From assembly GCA_024180945.1 (NCBI GenBank), contig JAKSGN010000020.1:1-64000 (forward strand): DNA of 64,000 nucleotides, in the 5' to 3' direction. The DNA comes from Macrophomina tecta. Its lineage: Eukaryota > Ascomycota > Dothideomycetes > Botryosphaeriales > Botryosphaeriaceae. The position numbers and the translations under genes were made by a program. Of this stretch, positions 12,529 through 24,287 are shown piece by piece. Positions within the stretch are counted from its first letter, which is position 1, and the number at the start of each line of letters is the position of its first letter. Under the pieces are notes generated by a model. It worked only from the letters and a program-made list of their open reading frames with translations. It did not search any database and was not told the origin of the DNA.

Positions 12529-15500
12529 CTTTAACTACTATTCTTATAAGAGAAGGTAGTTCCGAGGAGAAAAATACTTAATAATAAGGTAGTATTACCT
12601 AATACTTAACGCTAACTAAGTAATATAATAAACGATGTTAATATAAATAATAATAGTTTTTTATAGCTAACTATAGCCGACCTCTTTTAGATTATTTAAG
12701 ATATATAAGGCTAGATCGGCGAACTATATAGATAACTCTAGAAGTAGACTAATAAGAATACCTAGCTTTATTAATAAATAGGCGAACTTCGTAACTAAGC
12801 TATTTTAATAAACCCTACTCTAGTACCCGTTTATACTCTAGTATTAATAACGACTTAACCTTCTAATAGAAGTATAAAGACGGCTAAGCTAGATCTATTC
12901 TATAGTAATTAAAAGAAGCTCTAGATCTTTCTCTTATAACTTAATTTATACTTCTTCTTTAACTCTAGAGACTTTTCTACTAATAATAAAAAAATAATAT
13001 TTATAGCTACCTATCTCTACGATATTATAATATAATAGTTTAAGCCCTACCTTAGAGACTAAATAGAGAAAGAACTAGAAGTACGTAAAAAAAATATTAA
13101 GAAAGTCTTTAGTAGCTATAAATATTTTATAACTTAAATTAAGTAAAGCTTTAAAGACCTTAACGAGGTTAATAAGACCCGATAAGCTATTATAAATATC
13201 TACTAGAAGACCTTAGTAGCGAACTATACTATAGAATTCTAAAAGGCCGTAGTGTATCTAGATAATTAGTCTAACTATGCCCTTATAGACTACTACTACT
13301 AAAGACTTAAAAAAAGAGTTAAAGACTAACTTATAATATAAGATAATTCTAAAATCCTAGACGAGCTTATTAAGCTAGCTATTAAATACGATAACCGCCT
13401 CTTTAAGTGCTAATCTAAGAAGTATAAGATAAACTATAAAGTTAATACTTCGCGCCTAGTATATTCTAGATATATTTAGAAAGAAGGAGATGCTATAGAG
13501 CTAAATAATATTAACCACTAAAATAATCTACTAAAAAGAAATAACTACTATAGAAGAAAGAATAACGGCTATAAGAAAAAATAATATAAAAAATAGACTC
13601 TAGAGTAAAAATAAAGATTTAAAAAAGAACTATACGTCTACTATAGTAAGACTTAGAAAAAGATATACTACTACCTTAAGAAGAATAAATAAGTCTTAGC
13701 TATAATATAAAAACTAGAAAGCTAAGAAGTCTCTATAATTACTAAGCGGGAAAATTCCTTTACCGAATTCGATAAGCGACGCGAAGAAAGCTAGAGCCCT
13801 AAGTATTAGAAGCTTAGCTAGATAGCCTACTATAATAATAATTATACTACTTACTAGAGCGATAAGGACGTTATAGGCTAATACTCTAAGAAGCTATAAT
13901 ACGTTAATATAATTCTAAGAATAAAGAAAGAGCTTATTAAAGCCTTTCTTAACGACGAGAACCTAGTTAATAGTAATATAGAAGAACTATATAATAGTAT
14001 TCTAGAGTTAAGTACGGTCGATAATAAGTAATAGTAGAATAAAGCTATAATTATAAGAATAACTAAATATCTAACCTAATATAGAGAGATACGCCGTGTT
14101 ATTAATAGCCTAGAGCCTATAGTTACCTAGATTTTAGGCCCTATAATTAACCTTAGAACGTAGTAATATAAGGTACAGTAAGGAAAAGTATATGTACGCA
14201 TATAATAAGATAATACTTAGAATTCCTAGAAAGAATTACTACTTAAAATAGCTAATAAACTTATATCTTAGCTAGAGAACAAGGTATAGAGGGTATAATA
14301 ATAATAAGATCTATAATATCTTTATAATATAGCCTATACCCTCTATTAGTACGGTATAGTAACTAGAAATAGAGGTACCTTATAATAAATACTCTACAAA
14401 AAATATAATATATCTACCTTCTAGTATTAGATTCGAAACGGGTAGATCTACTAGAGACGACTAATTAAATATAGTAGATAAATATAATAAAAAGATACCT
14501 TAGTCCTAGTTAAGAAATAGAACGAATATATTTATTATAAAATAATAGAATAATCTATATTAAAAAACTAGATGGCTTTTCTAGATAAAAATTCTAGAAG
14601 GGGCTATTAGATAGGTCCCTTAACTAGATTATATATATAGCGAATAAAATTATACCTACTAGATTAAATCTATATTAACTTTTATATATTCTAGTTATAT
14701 TCTGCGGGAAAAAAGCGATAGCTATAATTAATAGTAGTGTATAAGGCGTATTCGTCGATTCTAAGTTTATTATTAAGAACTAATTATTCTAGTAAGCTAA
14801 GAATTATTCTTATTAGCTAAGTATAGTAAATAGCTCCTTAGCGAAATATAAAAATAGCTAAATATAAATTAAAATAGAGAAAGCACCCCTTACCGTCGAA
14901 AATTACTAAGAACGGATTAATCTTAACGTAATAATAATTCCCGGATACGATATTATTCTCGGGATATTATAGCTAAAGACCTACGAGCCGTATATTAGCT
15001 AGAGAATAAAGACTATTATATTTTCTAATAAATATTATAGACGCTACCTTATAACAGTAAGAAGAAGCTAATAGAGCTAAAAAAAAGCGCTAGAGCCTAA
15101 GAGCTAGAGCAAAATTTTTAAGCTAAAATAGCGGGATAATAACGTATTTATAGATATTAAGACTATTAGCTACTAAGCGCTAAAACTTATAATAAAATAA
15201 AAAAAAAGGTCTATATAATTTACGTAAAACCTAGTAAAGATACTAAGTAGAAGACTCTTACTCGTATAATATAGGGTCTTATAAATAAAAATAAGAATAG
15301 CCTAAAGCTAGTTAGAGAAGACTATTCCTAGAGACTTAATAGATAGTATAACTACTCGAATAAAGTAGATACTAGTCCCCTCGAATATAAGAGCTATAAT
15401 AATAAAGGTATTTTAGTAGCTAAGATTAGTATAGACTTTAGCGAAATTATAAAGTCTACTAAGAATAAATTAGCACTTATACTAGAATTAGAGATAGTTC

Positions 15501-18500
15501 TATAGAAATTCTAGAATATACTAAGAATATTCTAAAAAAGAGGTAAAGAATAACTACTAAAGTATTAGCTATAGAATTATAAAATACTCTTACTCTTGAG
15601 AACGTAACTAGCGTTTAAGCCTATTTACTTCTTATCTAAGATAGAGGCTAAAGCATTACGAAAATATATTAATAAAAACTTAAAACGAGAATATATATAA
15701 CTCTTATAGTTATTAGTAGAATATTCTATTCTATTTATTCTAAAAAAGAATAGTAAGCTCCGCCTCTACATTAACTATAGATAGCTAAATAATATTATAG
15801 TAAAAAATTGATACCTACTACCTTATATTAATAAATTATAAAATAAGCTTCGTAATACTAAGTTCTTTATAAAACTAGATCTTTAAGAAAATTACTACTT
15901 AGTCTATATTAAGAAAGATAAAGAATAGAAAATAGTATTTTAAATACGATTTAAATATTATAAGTATACGGTAATATCTTTTAGACTTACTAACGTATCG
16001 GCTATCTTCTAAAGCTTAGTTAATAATATTCTACGTTTATATTTAGATATATTCGCCTTGACTTACCTAGACGATATCCTAATATACTCGAAAATACTTA
16101 AGAAATATACTAAGTACGTAAGAAAAGTTCTAAAGGCCTTAAATAAATAAAATCTCTAAGTAGCCCTAGAAAAGAGCGAGTAGTATACATAAAGAATAGA
16201 ATATCTAGGGTTTATTATTATTCTAGAATATATTAGTATAGATAATAAGAAACTAGATGTAATAAAAGACTAGTTAATATTACGAATTATTAAAAAAGTA
16301 TAATTCTTTCTTAGATTTACTAACTTTTATCGAAAGTTTATTATAAACTACGCTAAAATAGCGGTACCTCTAACTAATATTACTAAAAAGAAATATAGGT
16401 TTATATAAAAAGAAAAATAATAATAAGCGTTTAACTTACTAAAGCGAATATTTATAGAAGTACTAGTTCTAGGGCTTTATAATCTAGATCTATCGATTAC
16501 GGTAGAAACTAACACTTTAGACTACGCTATAGAAGCCGTACTTAGTTAGCTAGATAAAGAAGGCTAACTATATTCTATCGCCTACTACTTAAGAAAAATA
16601 ATACCTACTAAAAAAAACTATAACGTCTACGATAAAGAACTCTTAGCTATAGTTATAGCTTTTAAAGAATAGAGATACTACCTTAAAAGTGCTAAATACT
16701 AGGTTATAGTCTACTACGACTATAAGAATCTTTTATATTTTACTACTACTAAGAAATTAAACCGTTAATAGATTTAGTAGGCTAAAGAGCTAGCGTTCTA
16801 TAATATAAAAATTATCTATAGAAAGAAATTTAAGAACGCTCGCGCTAATACGCTAAGTAGACGAGCCGACTATATTAAAGAAAAGCTAGGCCCGTAATCT
16901 ATAATATCTAATACGTAGAAGAATAGGTCTTTTATACCTACTAGCTATAGTCGCTAGATTATAGCTATTTATAGCCTAGAATAAATATAGCTTAAGAAAG
17001 AACTAGACGACTCGCTTATTCTAGTTAAACTATTCGCCCTAGCGATACGCCTCGAAGGTAATAAATAAAAGTAGAAAATCTAAAAAGCCTATATAAATAA
17101 TATAATAGCTTAAGAAATTAAAGAACTTAATAACGACTTCTAAGTAACTAGAAACGTAAATAGTATAATTCTATTTTTAGAATTAGTCTATATTTCGGTT
17201 AAACTATAAAAAGAGCTTATAAAGAATATATATAAAGTCCTAGTATATAGTTATTAAGAAATAGATAAAATAATAAAGCGAATTATAAAAAGTTATTACT
17301 TTCTAGAGCCAAGAAGAACTATTTAATAGGTAGTCTTATAATATAATCTTTATATTAGAAGTAAGGCCGCGAGGTATATACTTTATAAATTACTTTAGCT
17401 GCTACTAGTATCTAAGTACCCTTAGTAATCTATCTCGCTAGACTTTATTACGAATCTACCTAAGTTAGAGGAACCGCTTACTAAGATTAAATATAACTTA
17501 ATCCTAGTTATTATTAATAGAATAATAAAGTATATATATTACCTACTATATCTTAAAATGGTAAACGCGGAAGAACTCGTCTATATATTTCTTAAAATAA
17601 TTTTTAGTAACTATAGATTACTAGAAGAGCTCGTATTAGATAAAGATTAGCTATTTATATTTTAATTCTAGTAGACTTTTACCCGCTAGCTTAGAGTAAA
17701 GTATAAGCTCTCGACTATAGTATACTCTTAAATAAATGAATAGATAGAATAAATAAATTAGATACTAGAATAGTACCTATACTACTACCTTAATTATATA
17801 TAAGATAATTAGGTTAAGCTACTATCGCTCGTATAGTTCGCGTATAATAGCTTAAAAGTGTTAGCTATATAAGAATTCCTATTCTACGCTAATTACGGTT
17901 ACGAGTCTATAGCTTATAAAGAGCCTATACTAAGCGAATTCCTAGCCTAAAAAGAAATTCTTAAAGTAGACTAGCTAAAGATACTCTACAAATAACTATA
18001 CCTAGACCTTAAATTCATAGCCCTATAAATAGGTAAATACTATAATAAATAATACTAGGAGGTACTAAAGCTAAAAGAGAGAAATAAAGTTTATCTTCTT
18101 AAAAAAAATATTAAGATAAAACAGCTAAATAATAAATTAGACTTTAAGAAAATTAGACTATTTAAAATTAAAGAATAGATTAGAGAGGTTAATTTTCGCC
18201 TTAGACTATTTAATACTATATAAATATATCTTATATTCTACGTTTTACTTCTTAAACTAGTACTAGAAAACGCGACGCTATTATGCTAAACGAAAGAAAT
18301 ACTACTAAAAAATCTAAATACTAATAAAAATATAGACTAGAATATAGAATAAGTTCTAGATAGCGGCTATATTAATAGTTAGTTTAGATACCTTCTTAAA
18401 TAGAAAGAAGACTAGAATAATACCTAGAAACTATTAAAACTATATAATTATTAAGAACTTATTAATAAGTTCTATCGCTAAAACCTAGATTAACTAATAC

Positions 18501-19293
18501 TACCGACTCGTTATACACGAAAAACCCGAAATTAAAATTAGAAAATAGAGATAACTGCGCCTAGTTAATTAGACCGAAATTCTCGGGAGACGTAGAACCC
18601 GAACTAATACTAGAAGACCTAATAAACTAGAATAACTCTATAGCGTTATTAGCTAAGATATTACTACGTAAATACTTTAACGATCGCTCCTTCTTAGTAT
18701 TTTTAGAATTAGAGATATTTCTAGCCTCTAACGCCTCTAATTTTCTAAGTATATCGATCGCATCCGACTTACGCTATAATATTAGGGTAGTATAATATTT
18801 AAGTAACTTTTACTATCTTTTAGTACGAAAAGGACCGGAGGCCGCCTTTTAAAGCTAATCCTTAAAAGTAGTACGTTTCGAGTGCGCCTTATCTAAGATA
18901 CGACGAAGACACTTAACTAAAGAAAAAGTTAGTAGACTTATAAAACTACTAAAGAAGAACTAATAATTAGAGTTCTTAAGACCGCTAGTATTATAGCCCG
19001 TATACTTAGTACGATAATATTTACTATAATAAGAAAAACCTAAGGTTATCTAATATACTATTTGACTCTTTAGCCTTTTACTAGGCATTTAGAAGTAAAT
19101 ACTACGAATAAGAAATAGATATTATAATACTTAGTAAATTAATCTTTATATCTAGAGACTTACGCTTAGTCTTTTATAAATCGTACTTTTATTTCGGAGG
19201 CATAGTGGGAGGCGTATAGTAGAAAAAAAAATAAGAAAATAAAAGAAGCCTAAGATATAAATAAACGAATAAATCTTTAAGCTAAAGATTCTT

Positions 19294-19304
19294 AAGAAGG
19301 GGGG
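19294..19304 (+). other. Polypurine tract of gypsy B
   Basis: An all-purine run (AAGAAGGGGGG) lies three bases before the 3' LTR. A similar purine run lies at the same place in copy A (about 6307-6315). This is the usual plus-strand primer of LTR retrotransposons. Confidence 0.75.
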
Positions 19305-19307
19305 TAG

Positions 19308-20088
19308 TATTATAAATCCTAGAGAAATAAGAGCCTTATAACCCTATAGATAGAAAGCCCGTACGGAAAAAGATACTATAGGGGTTAAGAATCTATAAGA
19401 ATAATAGAGCCGTAATGCTAGCGCGCCCGCACGGGAAAAATAGCCTCGAGAAAAAACGGCGTATACGGGCCTAAATAAAATAATAGCGGAAGCCCGTACG
19501 GGAATAACACCTATACGATATAGTAAGACTATGAAAATACTAACTAGATTAAACTTTCGTAGGGGAAGAATATTTCTAAGAAAAGAATTACGAATTCTAA
19601 AAACCGGCTTTAGGCTAAGATAAATAAATGGGAGAAAGTTAGATAACTTATATAATCTAAAAAATAATAGTCTAGCGGTATAATACTTTCTTAACCGATA
19701 TAGAAGTTAGATTTTAGAAAACGGGCTTTAGCACCTAAGTTACGTAAGACCTATAGGGCCTACCTAGATTAATCTAATCTAAGATTAATAATCTAATATC
19801 TTTTAATCTAGCTGTTTTAATCTAGCTATATCGATCTAGATTACTATAACTTTTCTATAGTATATAGATATACTTCTTAGATAGTACTTTAACCTTTGTA
19901 GTTAACTTAAAGTTCTAATATAATTCTATTAGAGATAATAAGCCTAACGCGCACTACGTACTAATATATTACATAATTACTACTATTATTCTAATTCTTT
20001 ACCCTTCTCTTATTCTTTAAGGTAAACCCTTTAGCTATCTAACCCTACTAGGCGATTCTAAAGCCTAGTAGAAGAGGCCGCCGTTATA
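19308..20088 (+). repeat. 3' LTR of gypsy B
   Basis: The LTR is 781 bp, the same length as the 5' LTR, and ends CCGCCGTTATA directly before the right-hand AATAC. A stretch near 19,850-19,905 matches in inverted orientation the segments at 20,234-20,290 and 20,545-20,600. Confidence 0.9.
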
Positions 20089-20093
20089 AATAC
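20089..20093. repeat. Target-site duplication of gypsy B, right copy
   Basis: AATAC is identical to 11,743-11,747. It fixes the ends of copy B to the base and shows that 11,742 and 20,094 were once adjacent. Confidence 0.85.
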
Positions 20094-20544
20094 TAAAGAG
20101 AGAGAAAATCTATTAAAAAGATTTTTCTTAAGTAGGTATAAGAAGAGAGTAAAAGTAAGTTAAATACGTAATAAAACTAAGTACTACGTATAAAGGCTGT
20201 ATTACTAATAATATACTAGATTATTATTAAAGTTAACTACGAAGGTTAAAGCTATCTAAGAAGTATAGTTTATATATAAGTAGAAAAGTATCTATAGTCT
20301 AGTTTCTAATCTATCTACTCTATTCTCCGGGAAGGCGGTAACCTTAGAAGTAAATAGAGCAGCTTATTCTACTCTAGATACTCTATAGTGTTTTGGTCCG
20401 AGCGCCTTCGGAGCAGTAAGAGCACTATCTTGGCGTTACGTGCTTTACGTGAGCGCGCGTGGGTCCTTTCCACGCCGTACCCGAGCTCCCCACTTACTAC
20501 CTCATCCTGCTGTTTCCTAACCCTGTGGAGGCTGCGCCGTAACA
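20094..20544 (-). repeat. 5' LTR of gypsy C, interrupted by copy B; straddles the RIP boundary
   Basis: Read on the minus strand, the LTR starts TGTTACGGC (20,536-20,544) and runs left to the insertion point of copy B. It resumes at 11,742 and ends near 11,710, about 490 bp in all. The left part (20,094 to about 20,380) is strongly RIP-mutated, while the right part is nearly normal in composition. Its distal part is similar to the end portion of the A/B-family LTR. Confidence 0.65.
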
Positions 20545-20853
20545 TAACTACGAAGGTTAAAGGTATCCAAGAAGCGTGGTTCATATATACGTAGAAAAGC
20601 GTCTATAATCTAGTTTAATCTAATTAATCTATGTCCTTATCTTAGCTGGAGGCCAGAGATCAGACAGATCAATAGAGGGTAGATCCATTTAATCTGTTCG
20701 TGGATGCTTGAGGCGTGCGATGTTGAACAGACTAATCTCTTAGCGTCATGTGTGCCACGTGTTTTCGCGTGGGTCTCCTCCACGCTGTATATGTGCTCCC
20801 CGCTTGCTTCCTTATCCTGTTGTTTCCTACCCTGTGATGGCTGGGCCGTAACA
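20545..20853 (-). repeat. Second, tandem LTR fragment, little mutated
   Basis: This 309-bp unit again starts TGTTACGGC on the minus strand (20,845-20,853). It abuts the start of the LTR at 20,544, so the units lie head to tail. It aligns with 20,234-20,544. Where the first unit has TA, this one often has CA or TG (for example CCAAG against CTAAG and GTGG against ATAG), so it approximates the state before RIP. It lacks the last part of the LTR. Confidence 0.65.
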
Positions 20854-22844
20854 AGAGAGTGAATATTCACGTATATCTGTCATGAACCAGAAGGAACCGG
20901 ACAATTGCTATGTAATAGTTACAACAGATGAGACTTATGAGTTAATGAATGGTTAGAAATGGATAGCTGAGCTACCGAATTATTTGCACTTTTGACAGCT
21001 CCATCGCATAGCTCGCTCGCGTTGACATTAAGGACAATCACTTGATTTTTCTTGATTGATCAAGTCCCCCTGCGTTGCATACAAGATGCCCGTGCCGGCG
21101 TCGCATTTTGATGCTTGATCCTCCTTTATGCGAGTGGCCTTTCAAGATAATAACGCCAAGCTCACTGCAAGATGCAAAATGCGAGTCATCACAGACACAT
21201 CGTAATCTACTCATCTCCATACATTATCGACCACTGTAAACGACTTTCCCTCGGAAGTGATGATCCTCTCGCATATGCTCATGGCTAAAACCGTGGCCTT
21301 CTCCACACCTTAGGCGGGCCAAGAGCACGAGACAGACTTTTTACCAGACTTACCCGGACATTGTGCTTACGACAATCTCACTTTGAGCAACATGGAAACA
21401 CCCCCTCAGGATAGTCCAATATGCCTCTCGCCTGCCTCCTTTTGCGAAAGCCGAAACACAGCACACCTACTCGCATTCGATACGGCGATTTGTCCTAGCT
21501 TTCAGCGCGCTCACCAACCGCATACGCCCTGCGTACCAACCAGCCCCAACACAGCCTCGCACGCAAGCGGTCACATGAACGCACGTCTCAACTCCTTCCC
21601 CGTCCCACCTGCCGTTCCCCAGCCCGCTCATTTCCATTTTGCCATGCTCACCTGTAAGTACACCAATCCACTCCCGGATCCCCCCCGGCTGCTGTAGAGG
21701 AACGCAGCACGACATCCAACCGCCCCGAAGTCCCTGCCGGCACCACCCCATCCAGCAATCAGCATTCAATGCCTGCAGATGAGGCGGCGGCAGCCGTCCG
21801 CGTCAGCTCTGGGTGCCCATTGACACCCCCCAACGCACATTGTAATGCCAGCAAAACCTCCGTGGAACAGACCTTGGCCCGGGTCAACAGGCGACATGTC
21901 GCGGAATGAAGCTGAATGCGTCAGCTGATCAATCGGGCGCAGGCAGACGGTGGGGCAAACGGGCACGGCGCATAGGGCGTAAAAAAAAAAAAAAACAAAA
22001 AAACAAAAAAAGAGAAAAAAGAGCAAAAGCCCTTTCCCCCCGCCTCATGTAAGAATGGTTTGATGATAAAGCCGTCAATTTATGTAGGCATATGTATGTG
22101 TGCGTGGCAGACACATTTCCGTGCGTATATGCGAATGAGCGGCGGGCGGCTGATGCCGCATTCAAGTTGACGGGATGAGAAGAGAAGCGATAACTGGTTC
22201 TTGTCCCGATCTTCCTAACTATGCCTATTCGTCACGCAGGCGAGTATACGATTAACGTGATTCCTGAATCTTAGAAATCGAAGGGGATCGAGGCGTTTGA
22301 TGGTAGTTGATTCGGGAAGATTCTTTGGAAAGGGGAAACCAGCGGCTGGTCGACGTCATTGCTTGTGCGACCACTTTGATTGGAAAAAGCGCACAAAACT
22401 GGGTGATGAGCCTCTGGACGAGATGTCGAGGGCTTAGTATCGTCGGATCAGACTGTTCAACTTTGGAAGTAGCTGCAAGTGACGACAAAATCGCATAAGA
22501 AACACGTGTGAACGAATGCGAAAGTTACGGGGTTCTGCATATCCATTAACTGAACATCGGCATTCTGTAAGCGCATTCGCAGGGTAAGCAAGCCTGTGAC
22601 GTCAGAACTACTTGCGTTCGGGTGTAGTTACCTGAGAAGCATGTAGCCACACGTAGACGCATTAACAGGGATGGACGTCGCGTACGAGTGACCGGCCAGG
22701 GTGTGCAGGCTTAATACTTTTGTCCTATGCAATAAGAGAGGATGGCAAGGTCGATTCATCACGTTAAACAGACACGTCCAGATCTTTTGTCCATGAAACC
22801 TAGTGCTGCTGCTATTTTCTTTTCCCACGGTCAATGGCGTTGTT
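20854..22844. other. Intergenic, no gene seen
   Basis: This stretch has normal base composition between the repeat block and the 3' end of the PsiD-like gene. It contains an A-rich tract (about 21,980-22,026, A runs broken by single C or G). The short open frames (up to about 104 codons near 21,383-21,697) resemble nothing I know. Confidence 0.6.
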
Positions 22845-24287
22845 CTACTCGTCCCGCCCAATCACTGCTAGCTTTCCCCTGACAGGCACGTTATCGCTCC
22901 TTCCCGGCTGTGGGAAGTTTCGCACATCCAAGCCGTGCCTGAACATCAAACAGTGCGTTGAACCACCAAAGTGGAACATGCCGATCTCGTCTCCCTTCTT
23001 CACATGTTGACCTTCCTTGGCTGTGATTTCGCACGTCGACACTTCGGTCATGCCGACACCCAGGAAACACATCAGACCAATTTCGGGGTTGTCCGCTTCA
23101 ATGAAAATAATAGCTCGAGTTGCCACTGCCGTCAGATAGCCTTGGCTTGTGGTCTCACCGCCTAGGTCAATGTCCGGTTGTCTGCTTTTACCCGATTTTG
23201 CCGACTCATTGCTCAGCTCGCCCAACTTTCCAGGGTCGCCGATACCCTCGAACAACGGTTCAGAATAATAAGTTCCGTCCTTGACGTAGGCCTTGACCAC
23301 GCGGCCAGAAACGGGGCTGTGCCAGCGATGGTAAGACAGCGCGGAGAGAAAGGCTTGGTAGACGGTACACTTGTCAAACTGGGGTGCCAGCTCGTCATTC
23401 GCCAACATGTCGAGCACGGAGTACGGCTGGCCCTTGATCCAGAACTTATCGTGCAGGCGCGCACCGCGGGCGACATTGTAAGGCTTGGATTCGCATGCGT
23501 TCACAATGACACTGTCATCGTCGGGTGATGCCACAGGGCGAGCGTCAGGCCGGAAGGTGCGTGTGAAAAAGTGGTCCCAGGACTTGAAGCCATGGTAGGG
23601 CTTTGAGGGATCGCAGTCGAACAGCTCTTCGAAGGCACGCTCGGTGCCGCCAGCGGCGTTGTTGGCGACAGCTGTGAGCTCTTTCTTGCCCGTGGGGCTG
23701 AACCAGCCGCTGGATTGGTCGCTCAGTGCCTGTTTGGCGGAGTCTTCAGACTGCAAGAATTCACCCCAAGCATTGAGCACCTTCTTGAGCATGGCATTGA
23801 CGTCGGGGTCTAGAAAAAAGGCAAAGCCGCTAGGAGTGCCCATTGGATAGTCCAGCACGGCGTTGATAGGGAGGCCTACCATGCCAACCTTCTCTGAGCG
23901 GTCACTCCAGTGAGGAGCGGTTGTCATCAGATGGTTGAGCAGCTGGAGCATGTGCTGATAGTCTCGGATCTGCTTGTGGCCGGTGGGGTCATCCGAGTAG
24001 GGCTTCTTTGACGGCACCTGCTCAAACATGGACGATACCAGCATGCGGATTCTTGTGTTGGCCTCAATCAGCTCCTTGAACTCTTGCAGCACGGGATGCA
24101 GGTCCGTGGGAGTCTTGTCGACATGGTCGATGATGCCGTCAAGCCATTCTCTGTGCACACGATGGTCGGCCGGCAGCCAGTCCCCCACTCTGGAGAGCGT
24201 TAGCAAGGCGTTGAACAATGGGCTGTGCTCGACTCACCTGTAGACGCGATGCTCGGGTGGCACGTCGTGATAGCGTTGGGCGGTCAT
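22845..24287 (-). CDS. PsiD-like phosphatidylserine decarboxylase family protein
   Basis: Two exons on the minus strand, 24,287-24,238 and 24,189-22,845, with a 48-nt intron (GTGAG..CAG), give 464 residues. The N-terminal half resembles the PSDC domain found before fungal PsiD-like decarboxylases. The C-terminal half is the pyruvoyl-dependent decarboxylase domain with a GGST box at residues 425-428. In this family the chain cleaves itself before the serine (here Ser427) and turns it into the pyruvoyl cofactor. There is no mitochondrial presequence, membrane segment or C2 domain, so it is unlikely to be the mitochondrial or Golgi enzyme of phospholipid synthesis. Relatives include the tryptophan decarboxylase of psilocybin synthesis, but the substrate here cannot be told. 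I chose the upstream ATG because splicing gives a continuous family-like N-terminus (MTAQRYHDVPPEHRVYRVGD). No other biosynthetic genes lie beside it. Confidence 0.88.

Larger units (their letters stand above)
11748..20088 (+). mobile_element. Complete Ty3/gypsy chromovirus copy B, RIP-degraded
   Basis: The element is 8,341 bp from LTR to LTR. In order it shows the 5' LTR, a leader, a gag zinc-knuckle remnant (about 13,620-13,670), reverse transcriptase with YLDD still intact (16,064-16,075), RNase H, and an integrase core near 17,430. A chromodomain-like tail (about 18,350-18,490), a polypurine tract and the 3' LTR follow. Stop codons occur throughout, so it is dead. It is the same family as copy A and is inserted in the LTR of gypsy C. 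The two LTRs are equal in length, and the target duplication is intact in spite of heavy RIP. Confidence 0.9.
1..20380. other. RIP-mutated AT-rich repeat block
   Basis: The block lacks usable open frames on either strand and is very rich in TA. By my count the first 600 bases contain only two CA and no TG dinucleotides, where several dozen would be expected. Loss of CpA/TpG with gain of TpA is the known signature of repeat-induced point mutation, a premeiotic process in ascomycetes that mutates duplicated DNA. Stops such as TAG and TAA sit where retrotransposon proteins would have Gln or Trp codons. The mutation pattern covers all the nested elements listed below and stops near 20,380. Confidence 0.93.

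Noticed and set aside
11748..20088. Active retrotransposon
   Set aside because: The ends are intact, but stops occur throughout gag and pol, so it cannot encode its own proteins.
1..20380. Possible alternative genetic code or mitochondrial DNA because of very high AT
   Set aside because: Recognisable LTR retrotransposon domains with CpA-specific mutations and a target-site duplication explain the composition.
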